Notes under the pieces: generated by a model
The model's input: only the letters and a program-made list of their open reading frames with translations
The model's database searches: none
What the model was told of the DNA's origin: nothing
Part shown: positions 34,771 to 43,328 of the stretch, piece after piece
Position numbering within the stretch: position 1 is the stretch's first letter
How the letters are laid out: each line of letters opens with the position of its first letter
Position numbers and translations under genes: made by a program
NCBI RefSeq assembly: GCF_000422885.1
Contig: NZ_AUGX01000015.1
Span: forward strand, 62,001 to 126,000
Source: Ottowia thiooxydans DSM 14619
Lineage (GTDB): Bacteria > Pseudomonadota > Gammaproteobacteria > Burkholderiales > Burkholderiaceae_C
Direction of reading: 5' to 3'
DNA length: 64,000 bases

Positions 34771-35004
34771 TCAGGCGACGGCGAAATTATTAAAGCCGCT
34801 CGCGTTGGCTGCGCCTTCCTGGCGCAGAGCAGCGGTGGGGTGGCTCGCACTGCATTGGTTCACGATGTCCCGGGCGCAACCCTCACAGGCGCCGCAGCAC
34901 GTCGCGACACCCAGCTCAAGCTGGATGTCATCGAAGCTCATGCCCGCATGCGCATGACGAGTGATGTCGCGATCTGAAACCCGATTGCAAACGCAAACGA
35001 TCAT
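34771..35004 (-). CDS. bfd: Bacterioferritin-associated ferredoxin
   Basis: 77-residue [2Fe-2S] protein that reduces bacterioferritin to release stored iron. It has MIVCVCNRVSDRDI at the start and the second Cys pair in CCGACEGCARDIV, with spacing as in Bfd. The frame is open upstream to 35070; the ATG at 35004 is the natural Bfd start. A Fur-box-like palindrome (35047-35065) sits 43 bp before it, so the gene and probably the downstream tonB set are induced in iron shortage. bfr itself lies at 39835-40305. Confidence 0.93.
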   Translation of the reverse strand: MIVCVCNRVSDRDITRHAHAGMSFDDIQLELGVATCCGACEGCARDIVNQCSASHPTAALRQEGAANASGFNNFAVA

Positions 35005-35046
35005 GATGAAATAACCTTTGGAGGCGAATTCTTGACCTCCATAATA

Positions 35047-35065
35047 AATGAGAATTAATCTCATT
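35047..35065 (-). promoter_or_regulatory. Fur box upstream of bfd
   Basis: AATGAGAATTAATCTCATT, a 19-bp palindrome. Against the 7-1-7 Fur motif TGATAAT-N-ATTATCA the core at 35049-35063 matches 11 of 14 positions. The surrounding DNA is AT-rich and promoter-like. Predicted to repress bfd, and perhaps the genes through hemP, when iron is plentiful. Confidence 0.72.
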
Positions 35066-35116
35066 GTCAATGGCTATGCCGTCAATAGGGGAAAGTAATG
35101 AGCAGCGGGGCCCCGA

Positions 35117-36217
35117 TCAGGAGGGGCTGAGGAGCGCTGGCGTGGCTTCATCCAGCGTGCGGCAACCGGTCAGCGCCATGGCTATTTCCAACTCATCACG
35201 CAAAAGCCGTATGACGCGCGCCACACCCAGGGCCCCGTCCACGGCCAGGCCGTGCATAGCGGGCCGGCCGATCAGCACGGCGTTGGCACCCAGCGCCAGG
35301 GCCTTGAGAACATCGGTGCCGCGGCGAATCCCTCCGTCTACGATGAGAGGTAAGCCTCCTTCCAGCGCCCTGGCAATGAGCGGCAGGGCACGCGTGGTGG
35401 TGGGGGCGGTATCGAGCGTCCTTCCGCCATGGTTGCTAACAATCAGGCCGGCCACGCCGAGTCGTTTGGCCTGCAGCGCGTCTTGCGGATGCAGTACGCC
35501 CTTGAGCCAGATTGGCAAGGGTGTTCGCTCCTGTAGCCAGGCGATGTCTTCCCAGCAAGGGGCGTGCGCAGGCAGGCCTGCGCAGTAGGTCTCGCTTGGT
35601 TGGTATGAAGGGGCGGGCAGGTTTTGCAGATGCACACTGCCCATGCCTGTGGGCAGTGTGAAGCCGGAGCGTCGTTCGCGGTCACGCGCGCCGCTCACTG
35701 GCGCATCGGCGGTTAATACCAGTGATTCATAGCCGGCGGCTTGTGCGCGTTGGGCAAGCGCAAGATTGAAGGCGCGGTCATGCTGCCAGTACAGTTGGAA
35801 CCAGAGCGGGCCGCGACCAGGATCGTCCAACACCGCACTGGCAATCGCTTCCATAGGTGTGCTGGATTGGGTGCTCAACACATATCCGGCGCCTTGGGCG
35901 GCGGCGGCCAGTGCACTGCCGAGTTCGCCATCCGGATGTGCCAGCTTCTGGTGGGCTACGGGCGCCAGCAAGATGGGGTGTGCCAGTTCGCGCCCTGCCA
36001 GTCGCAGCTTGGTATGCCCTCCGGTCAATGGCCTCAGAACACGCGGCCATAGCTCCAGGCTCTGCCAGGCTTCGGTATTTCTGCGAAGCGTCAGTTCATC
36101 GGCTGCGCCTCCGCTGAAGTACGCCCAGATACCGGGCTCCAGCTTTTCGCGCGATTGGGCTTCGTAGTCGGCCAAAGTCACCGGTTGAAGAGGGGGCGTG
36201 ATGTGCGAAACAGCCAT
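35117..36217 (-). CDS. FMN-dependent alpha-hydroxy acid oxidase/dehydrogenase
   Basis: 366-residue TIM-barrel flavoprotein of the LldD / glycolate oxidase family, which oxidises L-2-hydroxy acids such as L-lactate to 2-oxo acids. Seen: PILLAPVAHQKLAHPDGEL near the N-terminus, GLIVSNHGGRTLD with the catalytic His, and VDGGIRRGTDVLKALALGA for phosphate binding. The frame is open to 36259, but ATG at 36217 (MAVSHITPPLQPVTLADYE) gives a family-like start. Closest in layout to lactate oxidase-type proteins without a membrane anchor. Its link to the iron genes around it is unclear. Confidence 0.85.
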   Translation of the reverse strand: MAVSHITPPLQPVTLADYEAQSREKLEPGIWAYFSGGAADELTLRRNTEAWQSLELWPRVLRPLTGGHTKLRLAGRELAHPILLAPVAHQKLAHPDGELGSALAAAAQGAGYVLSTQSSTPMEAIASAVLDDPGRGPLWFQLYWQHDRAFNLALAQRAQAAGYESLVLTADAPVSGARDRERRSGFTLPTGMGSVHLQNLPAPSYQPSETYCAGLPAHAPCWEDIAWLQERTPLPIWLKGVLHPQDALQAKRLGVAGLIVSNHGGRTLDTAPTTTRALPLIARALEGGLPLIVDGGIRRGTDVLKALALGANAVLIGRPAMHGLAVDGALGVARVIRLLRDELEIAMALTGCRTLDEATPALLSPS

Positions 36218-36271
36218 GGCGAAGCTTAGTTCATGGTCAGGCTCTGCACCGGTGAACACGTTCCCAAGCGT

Positions 36272-36967
36272 TCAGGTGTTGGCCCACATGCGGAGCAGGT
36301 TGTGGTACGTGCCGGTGAGGGCTCGCGCTTCGGCAGTTTCTCCGTGTCGCTGCCGTAGCGCTAGCAGTGACATATCCATGTCAAACAGCAGGGCGCGTTG
36401 TTCAGGCGATCGCACCATACTTTCGATCCATAGGAAACTTGCCAGGCGCTCGCCTCGCGTCACCGGTCGCACCTCGTGCACACTGGTGCCAAGATACAAC
36501 ACTGCATCTCCGGCCGGCAGTTTGACTTCGCGTGAGGGTTCACCAGGGCCGCCATGCACTACCAGCTCTCCGCCTTCGTAGTCCACCGGATCGCAGAAAA
36601 ACACCGTACAGGAGAGATCGCTGCGTACCCATTCGCCACTGGCTGAGGAGTGCATGACCGCCCCGTCTACATGGGGGCCGTAATGATTGGCATCGCCGCT
36701 ATAACGATTGAAGAGCGGGTTGAAGATCCTGCGCGGCAAGGCTGCAGACAGCATCACCGGATCCCGCCGCAGGGCACCCAGCACCATTTCTCCCAATGCG
36801 CGGGCGCAAGAGCTTTCCTGCGCCAGTTGCTGGTTGTTTTTTTGTTGAACGGCCTGTGCGCCGGCACTGGTGCGCCCGTCTATCCAAGGCGTATCCGGCG
36901 CCAACAAGAGGGCGCGCGCCTGCGCTACTTCGTCGGGGGTGAGCAGGCCTTTGAGGTGCAGCAGCAT
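36272..36967 (-). CDS. Fe2+-dependent dioxygenase, PKHD-type hydroxylase (PiuC-like)
   Basis: 231-residue Fe(II)/2-oxoglutarate dioxygenase. Iron ligands are the His and Asp in NHYGPHVDGAVMH and a later His in GTSVHEVRPVTRG, where Arg could bind 2-oxoglutarate. Close in size to PiuC/YbiX (~225). These genes typically sit next to TonB-dependent siderophore receptors, as here (receptor gene ends 117 bp upstream), and are Fur-regulated. The physiological substrate is not known. Confidence 0.9.
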   Translation of the reverse strand: MLLHLKGLLTPDEVAQARALLLAPDTPWIDGRTSAGAQAVQQKNNQQLAQESSCARALGEMVLGALRRDPVMLSAALPRRIFNPLFNRYSGDANHYGPHVDGAVMHSSASGEWVRSDLSCTVFFCDPVDYEGGELVVHGGPGEPSREVKLPAGDAVLYLGTSVHEVRPVTRGERLASFLWIESMVRSPEQRALLFDMDMSLLALRQRHGETAEARALTGTYHNLLRMWANT

Positions 36968-37084
36968 TTGACCTGGAGCGGTAATTAGCCGGTTGTTTAC
37001 TTTCGGTGGATACTACCGCAGAGAAGCTAGCGCTCGCGCCACGAGGGCAGCGAGCGCTTTCAACCGGCCGTCGCTAGGAAGCTA

Positions 37085-39370
37085 TCAGAACAATGCCTTG
37101 AGCGTGAGCTGCACTTTGCGTGGTGCGCCGGGCACGTAAAACCCGCGATACAAGGCGTCAGCGTACAGCTTGTTGGTCAGGTTGCTCACGTTGAGCTTGA
37201 GCGTGATCTTTTCGCTGAACGCATACTCAGCCATCGCATCGAACGTGACGAAGCTGGCCGCGCGGACGGCACGTGAGCCTTCCGGATTCTGGCTGCTGCG
37301 GTAGTTGGCACCTACACCAAAACGCAGCTGAGGAATGACGCGGTATGTGGTCCAGAGGCTGCCGGAATGCCGGGGCGTGAGGCCTGGGCGATCTCCCTGC
37401 ACTTGCGCTCCGCCACCGTTGGCTGCCAGTGCGACGTTGCTGCTGTCAATCTTGGCGCGAGGAATCCAGGTGTGGTTCCAGAAGACTTCCCAAGCTGGGG
37501 TCACGCGGCCGGCGAAGTTAAATTCCATGCCTGCAGCATGGCGTTTGCCGGAAAGCAGTTCTTGTGAAGACGCAGTGTCCGGGTCGGTATTGCGTTCGTT
37601 GTACTTCTGGCTATAGAAGAGCGCTACGCCAGCCAGAGCGCGTTTTTCAAACAGGTCCCATTTGCCGCCGATTTCGAAGCTCCTGCTTTTCTCCGGTGGG
37701 GTGTTGGAAGACTTGGCTGTACCTGTTCCCACGGACACGCCATATTGGTAGGCGTCCCCCGAGGTGTTGAACGAAGTGCCATACGACGCATAGTACGAGG
37801 AGATGTCGTTGGGCTGATAGATGAGGCCCAGACGTGGGCTAAAGAGGTTGTCGTTACGCGCATTGCTGAGCGAGCCATCAGCGTTGTGATAGGACGCACG
37901 GAAGTGGTCGAATCGCACGCCGCCCACCAGTTTGAGCGTCTCGGTGAGCTCCATGGTGTCTTGCGCATAGAGGCTGATACTGCGCGAGGTGAAGGTGTTG
38001 TAGGGCACCGGCGTGGCACGCATATCTGGCACGGACGCGCCGTCGTTGGGAGTGCCTACGGTCGTGTTGGGCCGCGCTGGAGTGTTGGGCAGCGGGTAGT
38101 TGTTGTTGCGCTTGGCTTTCTCATCGTAGATATCGACGCCTGTCAGCAGGGTGTGTTTGCGGCCACCCAGATTGAAGGTCTGGCTGTAATCGCTTTGCAG
38201 CTGTACGACGTCGCTCTTGCCAATACGCCCCTTGGATCCACGCGTCAGCACTGTGCTGTCGGTGATGTCGCTCAGCACCGTTGGGCGGGGGGTTGCGAAT
38301 CCAATGGTGCTGCCCAGCACATCACGTTCATACTGGCCTGCGCGCAGACGTGTTTTGAGTTCGCCGCCATTGTCAAAGCGGTGGGTGTGGCCAAAGGTGA
38401 GGTATTTGGCGGACGTGTCCTGATGGTCGCCGGCCAAACCGTAGAAGCCCTTCGCAGGCAGCGTTGGAATAATGTTGCCAGCGGAATCCAGAAGCCATGG
38501 GTGCGAGTAGCTTGTGCGCCCTTGCACGTCCAGATAGTAGGCCCCGACGGAAAACTCATCGCGCGTCCCGATGCCCCAGCGGAATGTTGGCGCGATACCG
38601 ATCTTGCGTTGTTTGGCACCCCAGTTCTCAGCGTCGTGGCCCAGCAAATTCAGGCGTAATGCGGAGTCATCGCCAGTCTGGAAGTTCAGATCGCCTGTGA
38701 CGCGCTTTTCACTGCCACTGCCGATCGTGGCGTTGAACTCGTGCTGGGTCATCAGGAACGGTTGCTTGCTGACCTGGTTAATCACCCCACCGGTAGAGCC
38801 CTTGCCGAACAGCATCGAGGCAGATCCTTTGATGATTTCAATGCGGTCTTCGTTGAAGGTGTCGCGCTCATACAAAGGTGCATCGCGCATGCCGTCACGA
38901 TAGATGTCGCCAGCCTGGCCGAGCGAGAAGCCGCGCAGGCGGACATCTTCCTCGCCGGTTTCACCAGCCTGGAAGGTGACGCCTGCAGTAGTGCGCAGCA
39001 CATCACGGAAGTCATCCAGATTTCTATCGTTGATGAGCTTTTCTGTCATCACGGTGACGCTTTGCGGGATGTCGCGAAGTTCTTGATCACCCTTGCCGAT
39101 CTGGGTACGGGTGGCACGCAGCTCGTTTTTGCTGTTGGTGGCGCCGCTGTCTTTCAGCGCTGAATCCCGAATGGTTACCGTGCCCAGCGTAGCCGCCGGG
39201 GGAGCGGCAGGCGCTTGCGTCTGGGCCCACGCCCCACCCGCCAACGAACCTGCAAGAAGCATCGCCCCCAGAGGGCGCAAAGCCGGAGCAGCCGTGCTTG
39301 CGACAGGGCTAGACGCCTGGCGCGCGGCACGGGCCAGGGGAGACTCAAGGTCGTGGAAAGGAGAGGACAT
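37085..39370 (-). CDS. TonB-dependent siderophore receptor (Fiu/PiuA-like)
   Basis: 761-residue outer-membrane receptor. A long N-terminal signal region (hydrophobic PLGAMLLAGSLAGGAWAQ, cleavage near residue 50) leads to a plug domain with LRDIPQSVTVMTEKLINDR and RIEIIKGSASMLFGKGSTGG. A beta-barrel follows, ending in KVQLTLKALF with a terminal Phe. Its neighbour PiuC-like gene and pattern fit catecholate-type receptors. The frame is open to 39427; ATG at 39370 was chosen because the upstream extension adds nothing signal-like. A Fur-box-like site lies at 39487-39501. Confidence 0.92.
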   Translation of the reverse strand: MSSPFHDLESPLARAARQASSPVASTAAPALRPLGAMLLAGSLAGGAWAQTQAPAAPPAATLGTVTIRDSALKDSGATNSKNELRATRTQIGKGDQELRDIPQSVTVMTEKLINDRNLDDFRDVLRTTAGVTFQAGETGEEDVRLRGFSLGQAGDIYRDGMRDAPLYERDTFNEDRIEIIKGSASMLFGKGSTGGVINQVSKQPFLMTQHEFNATIGSGSEKRVTGDLNFQTGDDSALRLNLLGHDAENWGAKQRKIGIAPTFRWGIGTRDEFSVGAYYLDVQGRTSYSHPWLLDSAGNIIPTLPAKGFYGLAGDHQDTSAKYLTFGHTHRFDNGGELKTRLRAGQYERDVLGSTIGFATPRPTVLSDITDSTVLTRGSKGRIGKSDVVQLQSDYSQTFNLGGRKHTLLTGVDIYDEKAKRNNNYPLPNTPARPNTTVGTPNDGASVPDMRATPVPYNTFTSRSISLYAQDTMELTETLKLVGGVRFDHFRASYHNADGSLSNARNDNLFSPRLGLIYQPNDISSYYASYGTSFNTSGDAYQYGVSVGTGTAKSSNTPPEKSRSFEIGGKWDLFEKRALAGVALFYSQKYNERNTDPDTASSQELLSGKRHAAGMEFNFAGRVTPAWEVFWNHTWIPRAKIDSSNVALAANGGGAQVQGDRPGLTPRHSGSLWTTYRVIPQLRFGVGANYRSSQNPEGSRAVRAASFVTFDAMAEYAFSEKITLKLNVSNLTNKLYADALYRGFYVPGAPRKVQLTLKALF

Positions 39371-39486
39371 GGATGGGCCAGTCAGACAGTGGATGAGAAA
39401 AGGGAGCTGGCTACATGAGCGTCCCATCTCTGAGGCGCGTTTCGCTTGCTTGCAATGAATCAGAAAACTTTGCGATTCTACTCAAG

Positions 39487-39501
39487 TGAGAATCGTTTGC
39501 A
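39487..39501 (-). promoter_or_regulatory. Fur-box-like site upstream of the siderophore receptor
   Basis: TGAGAATCGTTTGCA matches 10 of 14 positions of the 7-1-7 Fur motif. It lies about 117 bp before the receptor ATG in an otherwise unassigned region. Consistent with iron repression. Confidence 0.55.
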
Positions 39502-39504
39502 TTC

Positions 39505-39834
39505 GTGTTGTTGCAAAAAGGAGACGCTTGTGACCGGTGATTTCCAAGCCCGACAGCCTTCTGGTCCGAGCGCGCCGAATGCACGGTGTCGAGGCCGGCG
39601 TTTCGGCGTAGGGCGCATTGCGTGCCTGGCTCGCAGCACCGACTGGCTGCATCCGGTGCCGGCGCACACCGCTGGCACGGAGAAAGTACTTCTATTACCC
39701 TTTAATCGGAGTTCAGTGTTGTCTGTAAAGTGTTTTTTCAATATGAAACTAACCGAGATAATAATAAGAATGAAAACAATTCTTGATTACATTCTCGGGT
39801 TTCTATTTCAAAGCACTCCGATTTCTGAGGGGCA
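39505..39834. other. Gene-free region with an AT-rich island
   Basis: Between the receptor promoter and bfr there is no convincing gene. From about 39691 to 39830 the sequence becomes markedly AT-rich compared with the rest of the window. It includes GATAATAATAAGAATG and an inverted repeat AAGAAT-N7-ATTCTT (39766-39784) that resembles a degenerate Fur or other operator. It may be a second iron-regulated promoter or foreign remnant DNA. Confidence 0.4.
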
Positions 39835-40305
39835 TTAGCTGCCCATCTGGGTTTGCAGGTAGTTTTGCAGACCCACTTTTTCGATTAGATCGAGTTGGGT
39901 TTCGAGAAAGTCGATGTGCTCTTCAGTGTCGTTGAGGATTTCCTGCAACAGATCGCGCGAAACGTAATCACGAACGCTTTCGCAGTGGGCCATGCCATCC
40001 TTTACGGTGGCTTGAGCGCCCTGTTCGAGCTTCAGATCGCTGCGCAACGCTTCGGGTACATCTTCTCCTATCATGAGCTTACCCAGGTCCTGGAGGTTGG
40101 GCAGGCCGTCAAGGGAGAAGATTCGGTCCATCAGCTTATCGGCGTGTTTCATCTCGCCGATGGATTCCTCATACTCCTTCTTGGCCAGCTTCTCCAACCC
40201 CCAATGCTTGTACATGCGATAGTGCAGGAAGTATTGGTTGATGGCGGTCAGTTCGTTTTTCAACTGAGCTTGCAGGAACTCAATGGCCTTTTTATCACCT
40301 TGCAT
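39835..40305 (-). CDS. bfr: Bacterioferritin
   Basis: 156-residue haem-containing ferritin that stores iron. Alignment with E. coli Bfr needs no gaps through residue 130. Ferroxidase ligands Glu18, Glu51, His54, Glu94 and His130 and the conserved Tyr25 are present, as is haem ligand Met52, but position 127, normally Glu, is Thr (NDTEEH). This may impair the ferroxidase site, as in bacteria with two Bfr subunit types. The partner ferredoxin gene bfd is 4.8 kb away on the same strand. An inverted repeat ACTGG-N7-CCAGT lies at 40331-40347, about 30 bp before the start. Confidence 0.95.
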   Translation of the reverse strand: MQGDKKAIEFLQAQLKNELTAINQYFLHYRMYKHWGLEKLAKKEYEESIGEMKHADKLMDRIFSLDGLPNLQDLGKLMIGEDVPEALRSDLKLEQGAQATVKDGMAHCESVRDYVSRDLLQEILNDTEEHIDFLETQLDLIEKVGLQNYLQTQMGS

Positions 40306-40347
40306 AGTTAACTCCAGAGGGATTCATAAAACTGGATTTTAACCAGT

Positions 40348-40818
40348 CCAATTGAGTAAGTGGGGAATAGACGCCGAATATCTATTCAAATCAGCTGCTT
40401 TTTATAAAGTCAGCGGCAGTTGTGCCCCTTGTGGCGACCCATGATTTTTTTAAATGTCCCGCGGCGGGCTCACGGGGCGTGTTCAACACTCCACTGTTCG
40501 CTTCAAGCGGTTCCCGCAGTTCCCCTCGCGAAGGCTCTGAGCGGGTCGCAGGGGTGCGTACACCTGCGCACCTGGAACTCGGGCTGAGTACAAATGGGTG
40601 CATTTCCTGTAAATTCATGCGAAGAGTCATAGGAAGAGTCATGCTTACGCTGGTGCGCGTTCGGGCGTCTGTACGGTTCTATCTGGTAAATCGCCGTGTG
40701 TGCGTGGAACCAGCAAACGTTCTCCGCCACGCTCCACCACGTGGTGTCTACGCTTCTGCCGAGGCGTGCACGCTCGCAAGGTCTTCGGCAAACAGGATTT
40801 CCAAGGATAGAAACTAAG
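40348..40818. other. Gene-free region between bfr and a serine hydrolase
   Basis: About 470 bp between divergent genes. Open frames on both strands here have no recognisable domain and mirror each other. A small hairpin GGTGCG / CGCACC occurs near 40555-40572. I see nothing else supportable; promoters for both flanking genes presumably lie here. Confidence 0.4.
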
Positions 40819-42378
40819 ATGAAAGTCAAACGCTTCAGCACCCGTTCAACGGCTCTTGAACTACCCGCGACGCAGGGGATTGCACGCCGTGCTTTGCTCC
40901 AGAGGGCGGCTTTCATGGGCGCTGGAATAGGCTTAGGGGTGGGGCTGCCCGCCTGCGGTAGTGATAGCGCGGCAGTCTCTGCCGCCGCCGCGTTGCCTCA
41001 CATGGCCCGTGAACTGTTGAAGAAAACTGGTGTACCTGGCCTCGCTTTAGCGGTGGTCCACAGGGGCGAAATTCTGCTCGCTGAAGGGTATGGCGTGTGC
41101 CAGATCGGGCGTCCCGAAACGGTGAATGCCGATACCGTGTTTCAGCTAGCCTCGATTTCCAAACCGCTGGGCGCTACTGTGGTGGCGCGTCAGGTGGGTG
41201 AGGGTCTGGTGAGCTGGAATACGCGGATACGCGACCTACTGCCCGGATTTGAGCTCAGCAACGCAGAGACTACCGAACAATTGACGGTGGCTGATCTCTA
41301 TTCGCACCGCAGTGGTTTGCCTGGTCATGGGGGCGATGATCTGGAAGAAATGGGCTGGCCTCAGCACGAGGAGTTCAAGCGGGCGCGCCTTCTGCCGCTT
41401 CTACCGTTTCGCCAGTACAACAAATATACAAACCTGGGCCCCACGGTGGCGGGCGTTGGCGTAGCGGGCCGTGCCGGCACGGACTGGGCCACACTCTCAC
41501 AGACAACGCTCTACGCGCCTTTGGGTATGACGCGCACTACCTCGCGCTATGCAGAATTTGCTGCACAGAGCAATCGAGCGGTAGGGCATGTGCGTGACGG
41601 CACCGGGTGGACTCCGGGCGCGGTGAGAAACGCTGATCCCCAATCGCCTGCGGGGGGCGCCAGCAGCAGTGTGCGTGACATGGCGCGCTGGCTGGCGTTG
41701 TTGTTGGCTGAAGGACGCTGGGACGGCCGCTCCCTGGTCGCGTCCGGCCCGTTGCAAGATGCCATGTCTCCGCATTCTTCAGACGGATCCTATGGTTATG
41801 GCTTCAATGTCGGCATCATGAGCCAGGGAGGACCCCGCACGGCGAGTCACTCCGGCGCTTTTGGGTTGGGGGCTGCCACTTGCTTCATGATGGTTCCGGA
41901 GCACGATGTTGCCGTTATTGTGCTGACCAACAGCTCTCCCATTGGCGTGCCCGAAACGCTCTGCCGCCAATTTCTGGATCTGGTTGTGGAAGGACGTGAA
42001 ACCCGGGATTGGTGGACCCTGTACAGCGAAGGCCTGGCTGAGCTCTCGGCACCCCTGGGGAGTCTGGTGGGCCAACCCCTGCCTACCAACCCCGTGCCGC
42101 CTAAAGCGCTTGATCGTTACGTGGGCAGCTACAAAAATGACTACTTCGGTGCTTTTAACGTGGACATTGGCGAAGACGGAATGCTGAGACTTGCATTGGG
42201 GCCCATTCCGCAGCGGTATTCGATGCGCCATTGGAGCGGAGACGATTTCGTCTACTATCCTTCTAGCGAAAGCCTGCCCCCGGGAAGTGTCTCTTTGCTG
42301 CGCTTCAATGTGGCCGCCGGTACCCTATGGGTGGAGGTGTATAGCGGTAACGGACTCGGGCTCTTTACGCGCGCCTGA
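40819..42378 (+). CDS. Beta-lactamase-family serine hydrolase, predicted lipoprotein
   Basis: 519 residues. The N-terminus has ARRALLQRAAFMGAGIG followed by a lipobox ending at Cys46 (LPAC), so probably a Tat-exported lipoprotein. The class C beta-lactamase/esterase fold shows Ser112-x-x-Lys115 (SISK), Tyr203-x-Asn205 (YTN) and a late HSGAFGLG segment; a C-terminal ~120-residue domain follows. Such proteins act as esterases, peptidases or D-amino-acid hydrolases, and the substrate is unknown. ATG at 40819 follows GGATAGAAACTAAG; the frame extends upstream without signal features. A second such lipoprotein hydrolase lies at 48148. Confidence 0.87.
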   Translation: MKVKRFSTRSTALELPATQGIARRALLQRAAFMGAGIGLGVGLPACGSDSAAVSAAAALPHMARELLKKTGVPGLALAVVHRGEILLAEGYGVCQIGRPETVNADTVFQLASISKPLGATVVARQVGEGLVSWNTRIRDLLPGFELSNAETTEQLTVADLYSHRSGLPGHGGDDLEEMGWPQHEEFKRARLLPLLPFRQYNKYTNLGPTVAGVGVAGRAGTDWATLSQTTLYAPLGMTRTTSRYAEFAAQSNRAVGHVRDGTGWTPGAVRNADPQSPAGGASSSVRDMARWLALLLAEGRWDGRSLVASGPLQDAMSPHSSDGSYGYGFNVGIMSQGGPRTASHSGAFGLGAATCFMMVPEHDVAVIVLTNSSPIGVPETLCRQFLDLVVEGRETRDWWTLYSEGLAELSAPLGSLVGQPLPTNPVPPKALDRYVGSYKNDYFGAFNVDIGEDGMLRLALGPIPQRYSMRHWSGDDFVYYPSSESLPPGSVSLLRFNVAAGTLWVEVYSGNGLGLFTRA

Positions 42379-42458
42379 GGCGTTTCTTGCGCACAGAGTG
42401 AAAGGCCACACGCTGCCTGAAGGGCATTACGCCCGCTCTGTACAATGACTTCAACGAA

Positions 42459-42489
42459 TTTTTACGCCGGCTTCGCCCGGCGATTTTTG
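42459..42489. terminator. Terminator-like hairpin at the start of mlaF
   Basis: Stem CGCCGG (42465-42470) / CCGGCG (42477-42482), loop CTTCGC, flanked by a T-run on each side (42459-42463 and 42484-42488). It looks like a bidirectional intrinsic terminator. It lies immediately before the only available start of mlaF (TTG, 42492), so it would insulate the mla operon from the upstream hydrolase, or act as attenuator for a promoter whose -10 could be TACAAT at 42441-42446. Confidence 0.55.
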
Positions 42490-42491
42490 TC

Positions 42492-43328
42492 TTGACGCTT
42501 GACGTTTCCCCTGTTGCTGATGCCCTGGTTGAGCTGCGCGGCGTGACCTTTGGTTACGAAGAGCGGCCGATACTCAAGGATCTCTCTCTCGTGGTGCCAC
42601 GCGGGAGAGTCACGGCACTCATGGGCGCATCCGGTGGCGGCAAGACCACGGTTCTGCGCCTGATTGGTGGGCAATATCGGGCGCAAAAAGGTGAGGTCCT
42701 GCTTGATGGCAAAGACATAGGCACCATGGAAGAGGCGCCTCTTTATGCGGCTCGCCGGCGTATGGGCATGCTCTTTCAGTTTGGCGCGCTGTTCACCGAT
42801 CTTTCCGTCTTTGAGAACGTCGCGTTTCCGTTGCGTGAGCACACCAGCTTGCCTGAGGCACTGATTCGCGACATCGTGCTCATGAAGCTGGGCGCGGTGG
42901 GCTTGCGGGGCGCGCGCGATCTCATGCCTGGGCAAGTATCTGGCGGTATGGCTCGCCGCGTGGCTTTGGCGCGCGCGATTGCGCTGGATCCAGAGCTCGT
43001 GATGTACGACGAACCTTTCGCCGGCCTCGATCCTATTTCGCTCGGCACGACAGCACGTTTGATTCGCCAACTGAACGATGCACTGGGCATCACCAGCATC
43101 GTGGTTTCTCACGACGTGGACGAGACCTTCCGTATCGCGGATCAAGTCATTATCTTGGCGGATGGGGGTATTGCGGCCCAGGGAACTCCTGAGGAAATTC
43201 GCGCCAGTAACGATCCGCTGGTGCGGCAGTTTGTGGGCGCGGATGCAGATGGGCCCGTGCGTTTCCATTACCCCGGCCCCACTATTGAGCAAGATTTTGG
43301 TGCAGATGCGTCCGAGGTGGCTCGATGA
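42492..43328 (+). CDS. mlaF: Phospholipid-transport ABC ATPase MlaF
   Basis: 278-residue ATPase of the Mla system, which moves phospholipids between outer and inner membranes to keep the outer membrane asymmetric. Walker A GASGGGKT at 45-52, signature [13 protein letters not shown], Walker [14 protein letters not shown], and switch His in IVVSHDVDE. No ATG or GTG is available near the N-terminus, so TTG at 42492 is the apparent start, directly after a terminator-like hairpin. The stop overlaps the mlaE start (ATGA). First gene of mlaFEDACB. Confidence 0.94.
   Translation: MTLDVSPVADALVELRGVTFGYEERPILKDLSLVVPRGRVTALMGASGGGKTTVLRLIGGQYRAQKGEVLLDGKDIGTMEEAPLYAARRRMGMLFQFGALFTDLSVFENVAFPLREHTSLPEALIRDIVLMKLGAVGLRGARDLMPGQVSGGMARRVALARAIALDPELVMYDEPFAGLDPISLGTTARLIRQLNDALGITSIVVSHDVDETFRIADQVIILADGGIAAQGTPEEIRASNDPLVRQFVGADADGPVRFHYPGPTIEQDFGADASEVAR

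Noticed and set aside
39446-39838. 130-codon plus-strand frame across the AT-rich island
   Set aside because: Crosses the Fur-like site and mixes GC-rich and AT-rich composition; no domain, and the tail is not protein-like.
40422-40817. 131-codon plus-strand frame before the serine hydrolase
   Set aside because: No domain or ribosome site, and a mirror frame exists on the other strand; better seen as intergenic DNA.
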